The notes: generated by a model from the sequence alone, not told the origin. DNA of 64,000 bases from Mesorhizobium sp. M00.F.Ca.ET.216.01.1.1 (GCF_004010325.2 NZ_SADR02000008.1:179876-243875); one strand, 5' to 3'; positions 50,043-58,174 are shown, counted from the first letter of the stretch. Made by a program: numbers and translations.

Positions 50043-50720
50043 ATGAGGAAAACGGTAACGTCTGCTGTCTTGACCGCCGCCGCCGCACCCGGCGACATGC
50101 AGCTTGTGCGCCGAGCGCTGGCACGCGATGGCGATGCCTTCCGCACCATCATCAAGACGCACAACCAGAGGCTCTACCGCATCGCCCGTGGCGTGGTGCG
50201 CAACGACAGCGAAGCCGAGGACATCGTCCAGGAGGCCTATGTCAGGGCCTTTGCTCATCTCGATACCTTTCGCGGCGAGTCCTCGCTCGCCACCTGGCTA
50301 TCGCGCATCGTCCTCAATGAGGCGCTTGGCCGCCTGCGCAAAAGGCGGCGGACGGTGGCGATGCCTGAAAATCCGCAAGCCGAAATCATCAAGTTCCCTC
50401 TCAATCCCAGCGACGATCCGGAGCGGACGATGGCGCAGCGGCAGATCCTCGAGCTTGTCGAACGGGCGACCGACAGCCTTCCCGATGTCTATCGGACGGT
50501 ATTCGTGGCGCGGGTCATCGAAGGTCTCAGCATCGAGGAGACCGCTGAAATGCTTAGCGTGCGGCCCGAAACCGTCAAGACCCGGCTGCACCGTGCACGC
50601 GCTCTGGTGCGCAAGGCGCTGGACGACCAGATCGGCTCGGTGCTGCTCGATGCCTTCCCCTTCGCCGGCCGGCGCTGCGACAGGCTGACCGAAGCCGTGA
50701 TGACGCGGCTCGGCTTCTAG
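50043..50720 (+). CDS. ECF-type RNA polymerase sigma factor
   Basis: 225-residue sigma-70 family protein with only regions 2 and 4. Region 2: RLYRIARGVVRNDSEAEDIVQEAYVRAFAHLDTFRGESSLATWL. Region 4: LPDVYRTVFVARVIEGLSIEETAEMLSVRPETVKTRLHRARALV. A ~30-residue tail follows. ATG 50043 gives the usual ECF length; an ATG 75 bases earlier would overlap the candidate promoter. No anti-sigma gene is adjacent. The next genes encode a DUF4142 protein and a cupredoxin, plausible targets. Confidence 0.92.
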   Translation: MRKTVTSAVLTAAAAPGDMQLVRRALARDGDAFRTIIKTHNQRLYRIARGVVRNDSEAEDIVQEAYVRAFAHLDTFRGESSLATWLSRIVLNEALGRLRKRRRTVAMPENPQAEIIKFPLNPSDDPERTMAQRQILELVERATDSLPDVYRTVFVARVIEGLSIEETAEMLSVRPETVKTRLHRARALVRKALDDQIGSVLLDAFPFAGRRCDRLTEAVMTRLGF

Positions 50721-50808
50721 AGCATGATCCCGAACCGAAGGTCCGCGTCAGCGAAAAGCGGGAACCGGTTTTTGCTTCGCTGACACCTCGGTTCGGACAG
50801 ATCATGCT
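50721..50808. repeat. 88-bp interspersed palindrome (AGCATGATC family)
   Basis: Nested arms: AGCATGATC/GATCATGCT outermost, CCGAACCGA/TCGGTTCGG next, GTCAGCGAA/TTCGCTGAC inside, around GCGGGAACCGGTTTTT. A long cruciform or RNA hairpin directly after the sigma stop codon. The core GGAACCGGTTTT with AGCATGATC ends is a widespread rhizobial repeat. It may also end or stabilise the sigma transcript. Confidence 0.85.
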
Positions 50809-50842
50809 CAAGCAAGAACAGCTGATCTTTTCGTCGATTTTC

Positions 50843-50868
50843 GGGAACGTTTGCCACCGCCCAGCATC
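50843..50868 (+). promoter_or_regulatory. candidate ECF promoter of the DUF4142-cupredoxin operon
   Basis: GGGAACGTTT ... ATC with 17 bases between GGGAAC and ATC, 60 bases before the DUF4142 start, the same layout as upstream of the sigma gene. Confidence 0.45.
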
Positions 50869-50928
50869 CAATCAGCGTCAACCGAAAAAGAAGTCCGATG
50901 CGTTCGCGCCCCGGGCGAAGGAGATGCC

Positions 50929-51453
50929 ATGCTTAACCGACACACCGCCGCTCTGGCCGCGCTGCTCCTCATTGGCGCAGCCCCGCTCGCGCAGGCCGCC
51001 GACAAGCCGACCGACCCACAGATCGCCCACATCGCCTACACCGCGGGCACGATCGACATCGAGGCGGCCAAGCAGGCGATCAAGAAATCGAAGAACAAGG
51101 AGGTCGTGGATTTCGCCAAGGACATGGAGCGCGACCATGAGGCGGTCAACAAGCAGGCGCTCGACCTGGTCAAGAAGCTGAAGGTGAAGCCGGAGGACAA
51201 CGCCACCAGCCAGGCGCTGAGCAAGGCAGCGAAAGAGGAACGCGCCAAGCTCGCCAAGCTCAAAGGGGCGGCTTTCGACAAGGCCTATATCGAAAACGAG
51301 GTGGCCTATCACAAGCAGGTCAACGGCGCGCTTGAGACATTACTGATCCCGTCGGCCAGCAATGCCGAGCTGAAGAGCCTGCTGGAGACCGGGCTGAAGA
51401 TCTTCCAGGGCCATGAGCAGCGTGCCGAACATGCGGCCGGCATGCCGAAATGA
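50929..51453 (+). CDS. DUF4142 periplasmic protein
   Basis: 174 residues: signal peptide MLNRHTAALAALLLIGAAPLAQA, then a ferritin-like helical DUF4142 domain (IAHIAYTAGTIDIEAAKQAIKKSKNKEVVDFAKDMERDHEAVN) and HKQVNGALETLLIPSASN. Two conserved His (RDHEAVN and AYHKQVN) occupy positions like metal ligands in ferritin-type bundles. Start has AAGGAGAT. Overlaps the cupredoxin gene as ATGA. Confidence 0.9.
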   Translation: MLNRHTAALAALLLIGAAPLAQAADKPTDPQIAHIAYTAGTIDIEAAKQAIKKSKNKEVVDFAKDMERDHEAVNKQALDLVKKLKVKPEDNATSQALSKAAKEERAKLAKLKGAAFDKAYIENEVAYHKQVNGALETLLIPSASNAELKSLLETGLKIFQGHEQRAEHAAGMPK

Positions 51454-51779
51454 GAAGAGCACTGACGGTGCCGAAACGGCATCTGTGGATTGCGCTGGCG
51501 CTGATCATCAGTGTCACGCCAGCCAACGCCGAAACGATTGAGGTGACGATCGAGAAGCTTGTATTTTCGCCCGCAAACGTCGAGGCGAAGGTCGGCGACA
51601 CGATAGAATGGGTGAACAAGGACGTATTCGCCCACACGGCTACGGTGAAGGGTGGCTGGGAGGTGACGATCCCGCCCAAATCATCGGCCAAGCTCACCCT
51701 CAAGAAGGTGGAATCGGTCGACTATTTCTGCCGCTTCCATCCCAACATGAAAGGCCATGTGACGGTGACGTCGCCCTAG
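51450..51779 (+). CDS. cupredoxin (plastocyanin/amicyanin-like)
   Basis: 109-residue periplasmic type 1 copper protein. Signal-like N-terminus (LWIALALIISVTPANA), then copper ligands His in DVFAHTATV and Cys-His-Met in YFCRFHPNMKGHV, a complete ligand set with short loop. Electron carrier or copper binder. Translationally coupled to the DUF4142 gene, so they likely work together in the periplasm, perhaps under the ECF sigma upstream. Confidence 0.92.
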   Translation: MRRALTVPKRHLWIALALIISVTPANAETIEVTIEKLVFSPANVEAKVGDTIEWVNKDVFAHTATVKGGWEVTIPPKSSAKLTLKKVESVDYFCRFHPNMKGHVTVTSP

Positions 51780-51853
51780 CCCTTAATCAGTCCCCTTAAT
51801 CCGAGCAGACTCGAGCTTTTCTCTGTGGTCGCATGCCTCGAATGGGCGGCCGC

Positions 51854-53080
51854 TTAGAACCCAAACGCCAGCCATGCCGTGCCGGCAAAAAGCGTGACCA
51901 GCGTCAACGGCAGCCCGACCCTGAAGAAGGCGCCAAAGCCGAGCAGCTTGCCGGCAGCACGCGCCTGCTCCGCGACGATCAGATTGGCGACCGAGCCAAG
52001 CAGCGTGAAATTGCCAGCCAGCGTCGAGCTCATGGCGACCACCAGCCAGGCGCGTTCGGGGTTTTCCAGGCCGGGTACGAACGGTTTCAGCGCCAGCACG
52101 GCCGGAACATTGCTCATGATGTTGGAGAGCACCGCGGTGAAGCCGGAGAGCCGCCACACATCGTCCAGCCCGAGGACCCCGGCCGAGGCGACCATCTCGG
52201 GAGTGAGCAATGTTTTCTCCGCACCGGCAACGACAATGAACAGGCCTGCGAACATGAACAGCAGCGGCCCGTCGATCTCGCGGTAGATCCGCGACGGCTT
52301 GATGGCGCGGGTCACGAGAAGAATGGCGCCGCCGATGAGCGCCGCCTTGGCGACCGGAACGCCGGCGAAGAAGGCGATCGCCAGCCCGACGCAGACAATA
52401 ACCGCCTTCAGCACCTGGCCTGGCAGCATGCGCCCGCGATAGACTTCGGGGCTGAGCTCGGTCTTGCGTGCAAATTCGGCCCGGTAGACGATGCGGACGA
52501 TGATGATGACGGCGACGAGGCCGAACAGCGCAACCGGGGCCAGCGCGGCCGAAAAGGCCGGATAGGAAATCCCCGACAGCGCGCCGATGACCATGTTCTG
52601 CGGGTTGCCGGTGATGGTTGCGACGCTGCCGCAATTGGACGCCGTAGCGGTGGCGATCAGATAGGGGATCGGGTTGCGGTTGATGACACGGGTGACGTGG
52701 ACGACAATCGGCGCCATGACCAGGCAGATCGCATCGTTGACCAGGAATGCGGACAGGACGCCGGTCAGGAGCGTCACCATCACCAGCAGCATGAAGGGCG
52801 CATGCGCATGCTCGATGGCGACGGCGCCAAGCGCCCGGAAGGCACCCGATACTTTCAGATGCGCCACCACGATCATCATGCCGAGCAGAAGCGTGATGGT
52901 GTCGAAATTGATGGCGCGGTAGGCATCCTCCATGCTGACCGCGCCAATGGCGATCATGGCGGCACCGCCGAGCAGTGCGATCCCCGCCCTGTCGAGGCGC
53001 AGGCCGGGGATCCTGCCGATGGCGACACCGGCATAGGTCAGGATGAGGATCAGCAACGCCGCCGCGCCCATCAACGTCAT
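51854..53080 (-). CDS. SLC13/ArsB-NhaD-type ion transporter
   Basis: 408-residue membrane protein of the ion transporter superfamily. Paired repeats each with a re-entrant loop: NDAICLVMAPIVVHVTRV and ATASNCGSVATITGNPQN in the first half, SNVPAVLALKPF and SSTLAGNFTLLGSVANLIVAE in the second, typical of ArsB/CitM-like proteins. Substrate (anion, dicarboxylate or Na+/H+) cannot be told. The start at 53080 (MTLMGAAALL) begins at the first helix; 24 further in-frame residues upstream look non-native. Confidence 0.87.
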   Translation of the reverse strand: MTLMGAAALLILILTYAGVAIGRIPGLRLDRAGIALLGGAAMIAIGAVSMEDAYRAINFDTITLLLGMMIVVAHLKVSGAFRALGAVAIEHAHAPFMLLVMVTLLTGVLSAFLVNDAICLVMAPIVVHVTRVINRNPIPYLIATATASNCGSVATITGNPQNMVIGALSGISYPAFSAALAPVALFGLVAVIIIVRIVYRAEFARKTELSPEVYRGRMLPGQVLKAVIVCVGLAIAFFAGVPVAKAALIGGAILLVTRAIKPSRIYREIDGPLLFMFAGLFIVVAGAEKTLLTPEMVASAGVLGLDDVWRLSGFTAVLSNIMSNVPAVLALKPFVPGLENPERAWLVVAMSSTLAGNFTLLGSVANLIVAEQARAAGKLLGFGAFFRVGLPLTLVTLFAGTAWLAFGF

Positions 53081-53617
53081 TGGAACATCCTGTTTCAGAT
53101 CGGCCCGCGCCGGATGCGGTTCCGCCGGCCATTGTCCGCCCAGCTTTAGCAAGACCCCTGCAAAGCGAAAGCGCCCGAGGGCAATCCGGCTGTGAAAAAT
53201 CCGTGAGGCAAATCGTCCGCATCCTTACGGTATGATCGCCACCAGCCGCTCTCCGACCCTCGCAAAGTGGTCAAGGATGTCTCTCCGGTCGAAATTTCAT
53301 TATTTATAAATTCTGGCCGTTCGGATTTTTAAGATGGGCCACAGCGTTGAGACGGGGTATCAGGTTTCGAAGGGGGAGGAACGAATGCATCCGACGGAAT
53401 GCCGGCGTTACCATGGCGCCAGCAAGGTTTTCATATGCGCGCGATGGGCGCGTTCGAACGGCCATTGCTGCCCGGCGGTTCACACCAGCTCAGCTGCCTG
53501 GGCCGTACTGTTGCCTGCCCGGAATGCTCCGGACGGCGGGCGCTGAGCGGATTCGGGGCTGCATTCGGGGCGCGCCGCTTTGCCGCGCCCTCTAACCGCG
53601 GTCGGCGAAATTTGGCC
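53081..53617. other. non-coding region upstream of the stress cluster
   Basis: About 540 bases without a convincing gene. There is an AT-rich island (TTTCATTATTTATAAATTC, near 53296-53314). Open frames on the plus strand at 53.35-53.7 kb have no ribosome site and low-complexity Arg/Gly translation, so they are not called. Confidence 0.45.
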
Positions 53618-53642
53618 GGAACCTTCGCCAGTCCGAGTGGTT
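53618..53642 (+). promoter_or_regulatory. EcfG/RpoE2-type promoter of secreted paralogue 1
   Basis: GGAAC, 17 bases, GTT (followed by TTT), 50 bases before the start codon; matches the general stress consensus. Confidence 0.65.
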
Positions 53643-53691
53643 TTTCTCTAAGTCGCAACGCGACGAGTTTCGTAAAAGATGGAGAAAAACC

Positions 53692-54018
53692 ATGCTCATG
53701 AAAATCCTCGCAGCCTCGGCCCTCACTATCGGCCTTGCGACCTCGGCGCTGGCGCAGAACGCCAGTACGGGTAATGCAGGTGATGGCGCCGGGGCGGCTT
53801 CGGACGTCACCCAGGGCAGCGGACAGACAGTCGTTGTGCCTGATAACGTTGATCCGAACCCCACTTATAGCATTGGCGGTGGGCTGGATCCAAATGCGAT
53901 GAGTTCGAATGCGGATCGAAATTGCCCAGCGAGCCCGCAGGGTGCAATGCCGGATGCCAGCCAGAAGTCGCCTGGCACGGTGTCGCCGACGGTGAACGAC
54001 AACCACTGCGGTAAATAA
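53692..54018 (+). CDS. small secreted protein, tandem paralogue 1
   Basis: 108 residues: signal peptide MLMKILAASALTIGLATSALA, cleaved near ALAQN, then a Gly/Ala/Asn-rich linker, TVVVPDNVDPNPTYSIGGGLDPNAM, and a C-terminal part with two Cys (DRNCPASPQG and NDNHCGK). No family recognised. GGAGAAA ribosome site. The next gene is a paralogue, and the same hairpin follows each. An EcfG-type promoter suggests a stress-induced periplasmic or secreted protein. Confidence 0.78.
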   Translation: MLMKILAASALTIGLATSALAQNASTGNAGDGAGAASDVTQGSGQTVVVPDNVDPNPTYSIGGGLDPNAMSSNADRNCPASPQGAMPDASQKSPGTVSPTVNDNHCGK

Positions 54019-54051
54019 GAAGCAGGTATCTCCCCAACAGCGCTGTCAGAG

Positions 54052-54074
54052 GCCGCAGAGCTTGGCTCTGCGGC
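54052..54074 (+). terminator. hairpin after secreted paralogue 1
   Basis: Perfect 10-bp stem GCCGCAGAGC-TTG-GCTCTGCGGC without a T-run. Repeated after paralogue 2 with the same arms and loop CAA. May stabilise or partly terminate the transcript. Confidence 0.6.
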
Positions 54075-54108
54075 AATGCGATGGTTCGCAAAAAAATGGA
54101 GACAAACC

Positions 54109-54456
54109 ATGCTCATGAAAATCCTCGCAGCTTCCGCCCTTGCCATCGGCCTTGCGACCTCTGCGCTGGCCCAGAATGCCGGCGCCGGTGCTGGTAACGC
54201 AAGCGATGGCGCTGGGTCGGGCGCCGCCGCCACCGCCCAAGGCAGCGGAAAGACGGTCATTGTCCCCGAGAACGTCGATCCGAACGCTACCTACAGCATT
54301 GGTGGAGGTGTACTGAACCCGAATGCGATGAATTCGTATGCGGATCAAAATTGCCCGGCGGGCCCACAGGGCGCAGAGCCCAGTATGCCCCATGCCGGCG
54401 GCAAGCCGCCCGGTTCGGCGGCGCCGACAGTGAACGGCCACCATTGCGGCCAGTAA
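54109..54456 (+). CDS. small secreted protein, tandem paralogue 2
   Basis: 115-residue paralogue of the preceding gene: signal peptide LMKILAASALAIGLATSALA, TVIVPENVDPNATYSIGGGVLNPNAM and the same spaced Cys pair (DQNCPAGPQG and NGHHCGQ). Near-identical nucleotides around the ribosome site (ATGGAGAMAAACC) and signal peptide show a recent tandem duplication. Function unknown. Confidence 0.78.
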   Translation: MLMKILAASALAIGLATSALAQNAGAGAGNASDGAGSGAAATAQGSGKTVIVPENVDPNATYSIGGGVLNPNAMNSYADQNCPAGPQGAEPSMPHAGGKPPGSAAPTVNGHHCGQ

Positions 54457-54487
54457 CAGGTATTGGCCACAGCAACGGCTGACGGAG

Positions 54488-54510
54488 GCCGCAGAGCCAA
54501 GCTCTGCGGC
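54488..54510 (+). terminator. hairpin after secreted paralogue 2
   Basis: GCCGCAGAGC-CAA-GCTCTGCGGC, identical arms to the hairpin after paralogue 1, so the duplicated unit included it. Followed by CCCC, not T. Confidence 0.6.
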
Positions 54511-54588
54511 CCCCGTCGTTTCCGGGGCTTCCACTAGACCGGAACGCCTAGTCACACGTCGCGGGCAACACGTTGCGGTTGTCCGAGA

Positions 54589-54614
54589 GGAACCAAACAC
54601 GCTGCCGCAACGTT
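54589..54614 (+). promoter_or_regulatory. EcfG/RpoE2-type promoter of small membrane protein
   Basis: GGAAC, 17 bases, CGTT, about 53 bases before the start at 54667. Matches the general stress consensus. Confidence 0.65.
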
Positions 54615-54666
54615 TGCTGCCGCGTACTTCATCTATTTTGAAACGGCAGCTAGCGGAGTGAGGGCT

Positions 54667-54834
54667 ATGGCTTCATCGGCGCTTATCGGCATCCTGATCA
54701 CCTTCCTGGTTATCATCCTCGTGCTCTATCTCATCCAGCGCCTGCCGCTCGATGGCCGCGCAAGGCAGATCGCCCAGATTGTCGTGATCATCATCGGCAT
54801 CATTTCGCTGCTGAAGTACCTGGCGGTTTTCTAG
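54667..54834 (+). CDS. small membrane protein (about 55 aa)
   Basis: 55 residues with two hydrophobic helices: ALIGILITFLVIILVLYLI and IAQIVVIIIGIISLLKYL, joined by a basic loop QRLPLDGRARQ. This resembles small stress-associated membrane proteins of the Thivi_2564 type as remembered. It lies behind an EcfG-type promoter and ahead of two further small genes, which may be co-transcribed. Confidence 0.7.
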   Translation: MASSALIGILITFLVIILVLYLIQRLPLDGRARQIAQIVVIIIGIISLLKYLAVF

Positions 54835-54858
54835 AAGCTTTATCAAGAGTGGTTGGCC

Positions 54859-55179
54859 ATGAACGTCGCGAACCTGCAAATCGAAGGCCTGCACTTGGTC
54901 GTCGCCGAGATCAACAACGCGCTTGTGCACAAGAGCCTGCTGTCGATCGACGAGATCGACCTGGCGCTTCGAAAGGCCGAAGCCTCGATGACCGGCGAAC
55001 AACGGTTCTACGAAGAGATGTCGCCGTCAAATCGCGATGCCGTCTGCTTTCCGATCCGGTTTCTGCAGGCGGCCAACAGTACCCAATCCGGAACCGATGT
55101 TTCGCCGTTTTCCGAACTTGCCAAGATGGTCGGGCAGACCAAGGAGCCATATAACGATCAGATGCGAGGCCAACTATGA
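54859..55179 (+). CDS. hypothetical protein, soluble
   Basis: 106 residues starting MNVANLQIEGLHLVVAEINNALVHKSLLSIDEIDLALRKAE, a helical N-terminal half, and a less ordered C-terminal half (SPFSELAKMVGQTKEP). No known domain recognised; this type is common in rhizobial stress regions. Start ATG 54859 (a TTG six bases earlier is possible). Ends overlapping the next gene as ATGA. Confidence 0.7.
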   Translation: MNVANLQIEGLHLVVAEINNALVHKSLLSIDEIDLALRKAEASMTGEQRFYEEMSPSNRDAVCFPIRFLQAANSTQSGTDVSPFSELAKMVGQTKEPYNDQMRGQL

Positions 55180-55355
55180 CCGACGACAAAGCAAAGACCA
55201 AACAGGATCGGAAGCAGGAATCCGCCGAAGAACCGTACGAGGTCGACGCGTTCGCGAGAAAATACGGCATACCGCCGAGCGAGGCCAAGACGATCATCAA
55301 GCGCTACGGGCCGTCGAGGAGGAAGCTCGATGCCTATATGGCTGCGCGGAAATAA
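55176..55355 (+). CDS. DUF3606 protein
   Basis: 59 residues: TKQDRKQESAEEPYEVDAFARKYGIPPSEAKTIIKRYGPSRRKLDAYM. The pattern of a helix-turn-helix-like helical pair after a charged lead fits DUF3606, small rhizobial proteins of unknown function. Start overlaps the previous stop (ATGA). Confidence 0.8.
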   Translation: MTDDKAKTKQDRKQESAEEPYEVDAFARKYGIPPSEAKTIIKRYGPSRRKLDAYMAARK

Positions 55356-55373
55356 CTGCCCGGGGACCCTGCC

Positions 55374-55667
55374 ATGCCAGCGCGCCGGATCATTTGGACT
55401 GCCGCAATGACGCTGTTCGCCGCCACTGCCGCGGCCTACGCCCGGCCGGACACGCGCACGATGAGCTGCGAACAGGTGCAAGCCTTGATCCAGAGCCATC
55501 GAGCGGCGGTGTTGACAACCGGCCGGAACACTTACGATCGGTATGTCCGCCGGTTCGGCAATGAGTGCGACTGGCCCGAAGTACCGATCACTGCCTTCGT
55601 CCCGACGCACGACGGTCAGTGTCCCGTCCATCGATGCCAGGAGCCTGTCTTCGATTTTCCGGATTGA
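55374..55667 (+). CDS. small periplasmic Cys-containing protein
   Basis: 97 residues: signal peptide MPARRIIWTAAMTLFAATAAAYA, then MSCEQVQALIQSHRAAVLTTG and four Cys in all (SCEQ, NECDW, GQCPVHRCQ), probably two disulfides. Similar small secreted proteins recur in Rhizobiales without known function. Starts 18 bases after the DUF3606 stop, so likely in the same operon. Confidence 0.72.
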   Translation: MPARRIIWTAAMTLFAATAAAYARPDTRTMSCEQVQALIQSHRAAVLTTGRNTYDRYVRRFGNECDWPEVPITAFVPTHDGQCPVHRCQEPVFDFPD

Positions 55668-55852
55668 TGGGATTTCCCGGATTGACGGTCGGATTTTGCG
55701 GCCTGCCAGGCGCTCTCCACGTCGACGATGCTTCGAGGCGTGGAACCGTTGCGCTCCGTGCGAATTGATTCTGCTTCCCGGGAAGCGTCGCGCCAAGTGG
55801 GCGCGATGCCGCGCCCGGCAAAGCCAGAGCCTGAAAGCACGGAGAAACAGCC

Positions 55853-56347
55853 ATGTCCAACGACATCCGCCGGAGTGGCAGCTGCTTGTGCGGCGGCGTC
55901 CAGTTCTCGGTTACAGGAGAGCCATTGCGGGTTGGCCTTTGCCATTGCAAGGACTGCCGCAAGATCAGTGGGTCGGCCTATTCGGCTTTCGCGATATGGC
56001 CGCTCGAAGCGTTCGAAACGACCGGTATCGTCAACACTTACGGTGGCAGGAGCTTTTGTCCGACCTGCGGCAGCCGCGTTACTTCAGTCGGTGAGAACGA
56101 GGTTGAAGTGATGATCGGCAGCCTTGATGTGGCACCGACCGAAGGGCTGGAGCCGGGCTACGAACTGTGGATCGGCCGTCGCGAGCAGTGGCTGCAGCCC
56201 TTGCCCGGCACCCGTCAGTTCGAGCACGACCGGATAGACGGCAACCAGACAGGCGACCAGCCAAGTGAGGATGACCGGGCAAGTGAGCCGGAACCTGGCG
56301 GCATCGCTGCACCATCTGGCAACACGCCGCAGCGCAGGTCGGCCTGA
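55853..56347 (+). CDS. GFA-family (Gfa-like) zinc protein
   Basis: 164 residues. The first ~120 form a GFA domain with the Zn ligands GSCLCGGVQFSV, CHCKDCRKISGS and RSFCPTCGSRV. Family members include glutathione-dependent formaldehyde-activating enzyme, but most are uncharacterised. The ~40-residue tail after LPGTRQFEHDR is polar, low complexity and longer than usual, possibly a read-through into decayed DNA before the insertion element. Confidence 0.85.
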   Translation: MSNDIRRSGSCLCGGVQFSVTGEPLRVGLCHCKDCRKISGSAYSAFAIWPLEAFETTGIVNTYGGRSFCPTCGSRVTSVGENEVEVMIGSLDVAPTEGLEPGYELWIGRREQWLQPLPGTRQFEHDRIDGNQTGDQPSEDDRASEPEPGGIAAPSGNTPQRRSA

Positions 56348-56733
56348 TCAGGTTCACCTTCGCGATGCGACGCTATCGTTGGTGGCCCTTGCAGGATCCG
56401 GCCGCCAGCCGACAAACGCTTTCCTGTCGCGGCGCCACCGAACGAACCTGACGCGCCGACATGCCGGCCGGGTACGGTAGCGCGACGAGTGGCCGGATTC
56501 GCTCCTGCCAAACCCAGCAGACCCGCCAGCATTTTGCAACCAGTGGTCGGTTTGCCGGGATGGCAACGGTCAGCTAAATTCATCTTGCGGTGGACCTCGG
56601 GAAGCCGCTCTGGCCGACGCGGTTCAGGCAACATTCCTAACACTACCGCGTCGGCCTCGCAGAGGCGAAGAATCTCCGGCCCTGTGCTTGCCGGAAAATC
56701 TTGCAACCTTTGATATTATTTTCCGACACAGAC
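56348..56733. other. non-coding stretch left of the IS701 element
   Basis: No native gene seen. The minus-strand transposase frame continues through 56737-56624, but this is read-through. Base use is ordinary for the region. Confidence 0.4.
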
Positions 56734-58174
56734 TTAGTCTTACTGCGTCATAAATTGCTGACCTGACGCGGACTGTCCATGGCTCTTGTGCCACGGACAT
56801 CGTTGCAGACGGTTGGCCAGGGCCACAGTCAGGCGTCGCCGGATGGTCGGGATCGAGGTCGGGACGTGCCGCTCTGGTCGGATCGGAGGATCCGCGGGGT
56901 CGATAACCGTCGGGAAGACCAGGTGTTTGGCGGCCCTGGGCGCGAGCTGGAGCCGAGGGGGGAATCGTCTCCCTCAGAGAGACCAGGAAGCCATAGGCGG
57001 CGATACAGAGACTGGCGTGGTGGTGGAAGCCCCGCCACCCTCGGCCTTCGTAGTGGCCCAGTCCCAGCTCCTGCTTGAGTTCCTGATAGTCTCGCTCGAT
57101 CCGCCAACGCAGCTTGGCGGCGTCGACCAGCTGGGTGATCGTAGCGTCGGCCGGCAAGGTGGAGAGCCAGTACTTGCTCGGCTCGACCTCGCCTTCAGGC
57201 CACTCGATCAGGAGCCACTCTTCGGCGTGAGCCTCGGGCCGATTGTAGTCCCTGGATGCCGGCCGCAAGCGCACGGCGGCGAAGCGGGAATTGAGCTCGG
57301 TGTTGGTTCCTTCACGCCAGGCGATCGTGCGCCAGGTCTCGGCGTCGAACTCCTCGGCCAGGGCCTTGGCCGAGATCGGCTTGTGTTTGTCGGTTCGGCC
57401 GACCCGAGACGGCGGCCGGCCTCTTCCGCTCCAAGGCTTGGGCGGCAGCGGACTCTCGCCTGGACGCCAGACGCTGAGGGTGGGCTGAACGCCGACCACA
57501 TAGCTCAGATCGAGCTCGGACAGGCCGGCGCGGAAACTACCGTCGGCGCCATATCCGGCGTCGGCTAGAACAACGCCGGGCGCGACGCCCTCGGCCTTGG
57601 CCGTCTTGATCTGCGCAAGCGCGATCTGCGGCTTGGTCTGGAACGTGATCTGTGCGGGAATCTTGGCCTTCTTGCGTTGTTCCGGATCCTCCGCCCAGCT
57701 GTGCGGGAGATACAATTGGTAGGCGATCGGAAGCGAGGCTGCGTCATTGGCGATCGACAGGCTGACCGCAATCTGACAGTTGTCCTGCTTGCCCAACTGG
57801 CCGCAATACTGACGCGCTACGCCCACCGAGTGCTTGCCCTTCTTGGGAAAGCCCGTGTCGTCGACGATCCACGCCCGGATCGGTCCATGCTGCTCGATCC
57901 GTGGAAGGACCCAGTCGCGAACCCGCGCCAGCAAGGCCGCGTCCGACCACGGCGCCTGTCCCACGAAATGCAGCAGAGACTGATGCTTGGCCGACACCCG
58001 CGACGGCGCCGCGACGGCCGCCAACGGTTCCACGCTCTTGCGCTCCAGCGGCATCAGAAGTCCGAGGCAATAATCCTTCAGCGGCTCAGCTCGGTCGGCG
58101 TGGCCGATCACCCCGATCAAAGCATCGACATAGGCGTCAAACGCCGCTTCACTCTCCGCGGTCCAGTTGGTCAT
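56624..58174 (-). CDS. IS701-family transposase, late frameshift reads out of the element
   Basis: DDE transposase: first Asp in AWIVDDTGFPKKGKHS (~105), second in VVLADAGYGADG (~205), Glu in RWRIERDYQELKQELG (~360). All catalytic parts precede residue 428, where PDGYRPRG changes into a sequence unlike the family (SSDPTRAARPD). The neighbouring frame continues as IRPERHVPTSIPTIRRRLTV and stops at TAA inside the left inverted repeat (56740-56742), the compact end expected. So a 1-2 base indel near 56887-56893 is likely, and as it stands the frame runs 38 codons beyond the element. Activity uncertain. Confidence 0.85.
   Translation of the reverse strand: MTNWTAESEAAFDAYVDALIGVIGHADRAEPLKDYCLGLLMPLERKSVEPLAAVAAPSRVSAKHQSLLHFVGQAPWSDAALLARVRDWVLPRIEQHGPIRAWIVDDTGFPKKGKHSVGVARQYCGQLGKQDNCQIAVSLSIANDAASLPIAYQLYLPHSWAEDPEQRKKAKIPAQITFQTKPQIALAQIKTAKAEGVAPGVVLADAGYGADGSFRAGLSELDLSYVVGVQPTLSVWRPGESPLPPKPWSGRGRPPSRVGRTDKHKPISAKALAEEFDAETWRTIAWREGTNTELNSRFAAVRLRPASRDYNRPEAHAEEWLLIEWPEGEVEPSKYWLSTLPADATITQLVDAAKLRWRIERDYQELKQELGLGHYEGRGWRGFHHHASLCIAAYGFLVSLRETIPPSAPARAQGRQTPGLPDGYRPRGSSDPTRAARPDLDPDHPATPDCGPGQPSATMSVAQEPWTVRVRSAIYDAVRLSLCRKIISKVARFSGKHRAGDSSPLRGRRGSVRNVA

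Noticed and set aside
53399..53701. 100-codon plus-strand frame before the stress cluster
   Set aside because: No ribosome site, low-complexity translation, and it overlaps the EcfG-type promoter and the next start.
56786..57568. 260-codon plus-strand frame inside the IS701 element
   Set aside because: Antisense to the transposase with clear DDE motifs; no ribosome site and no domain-like sequence.
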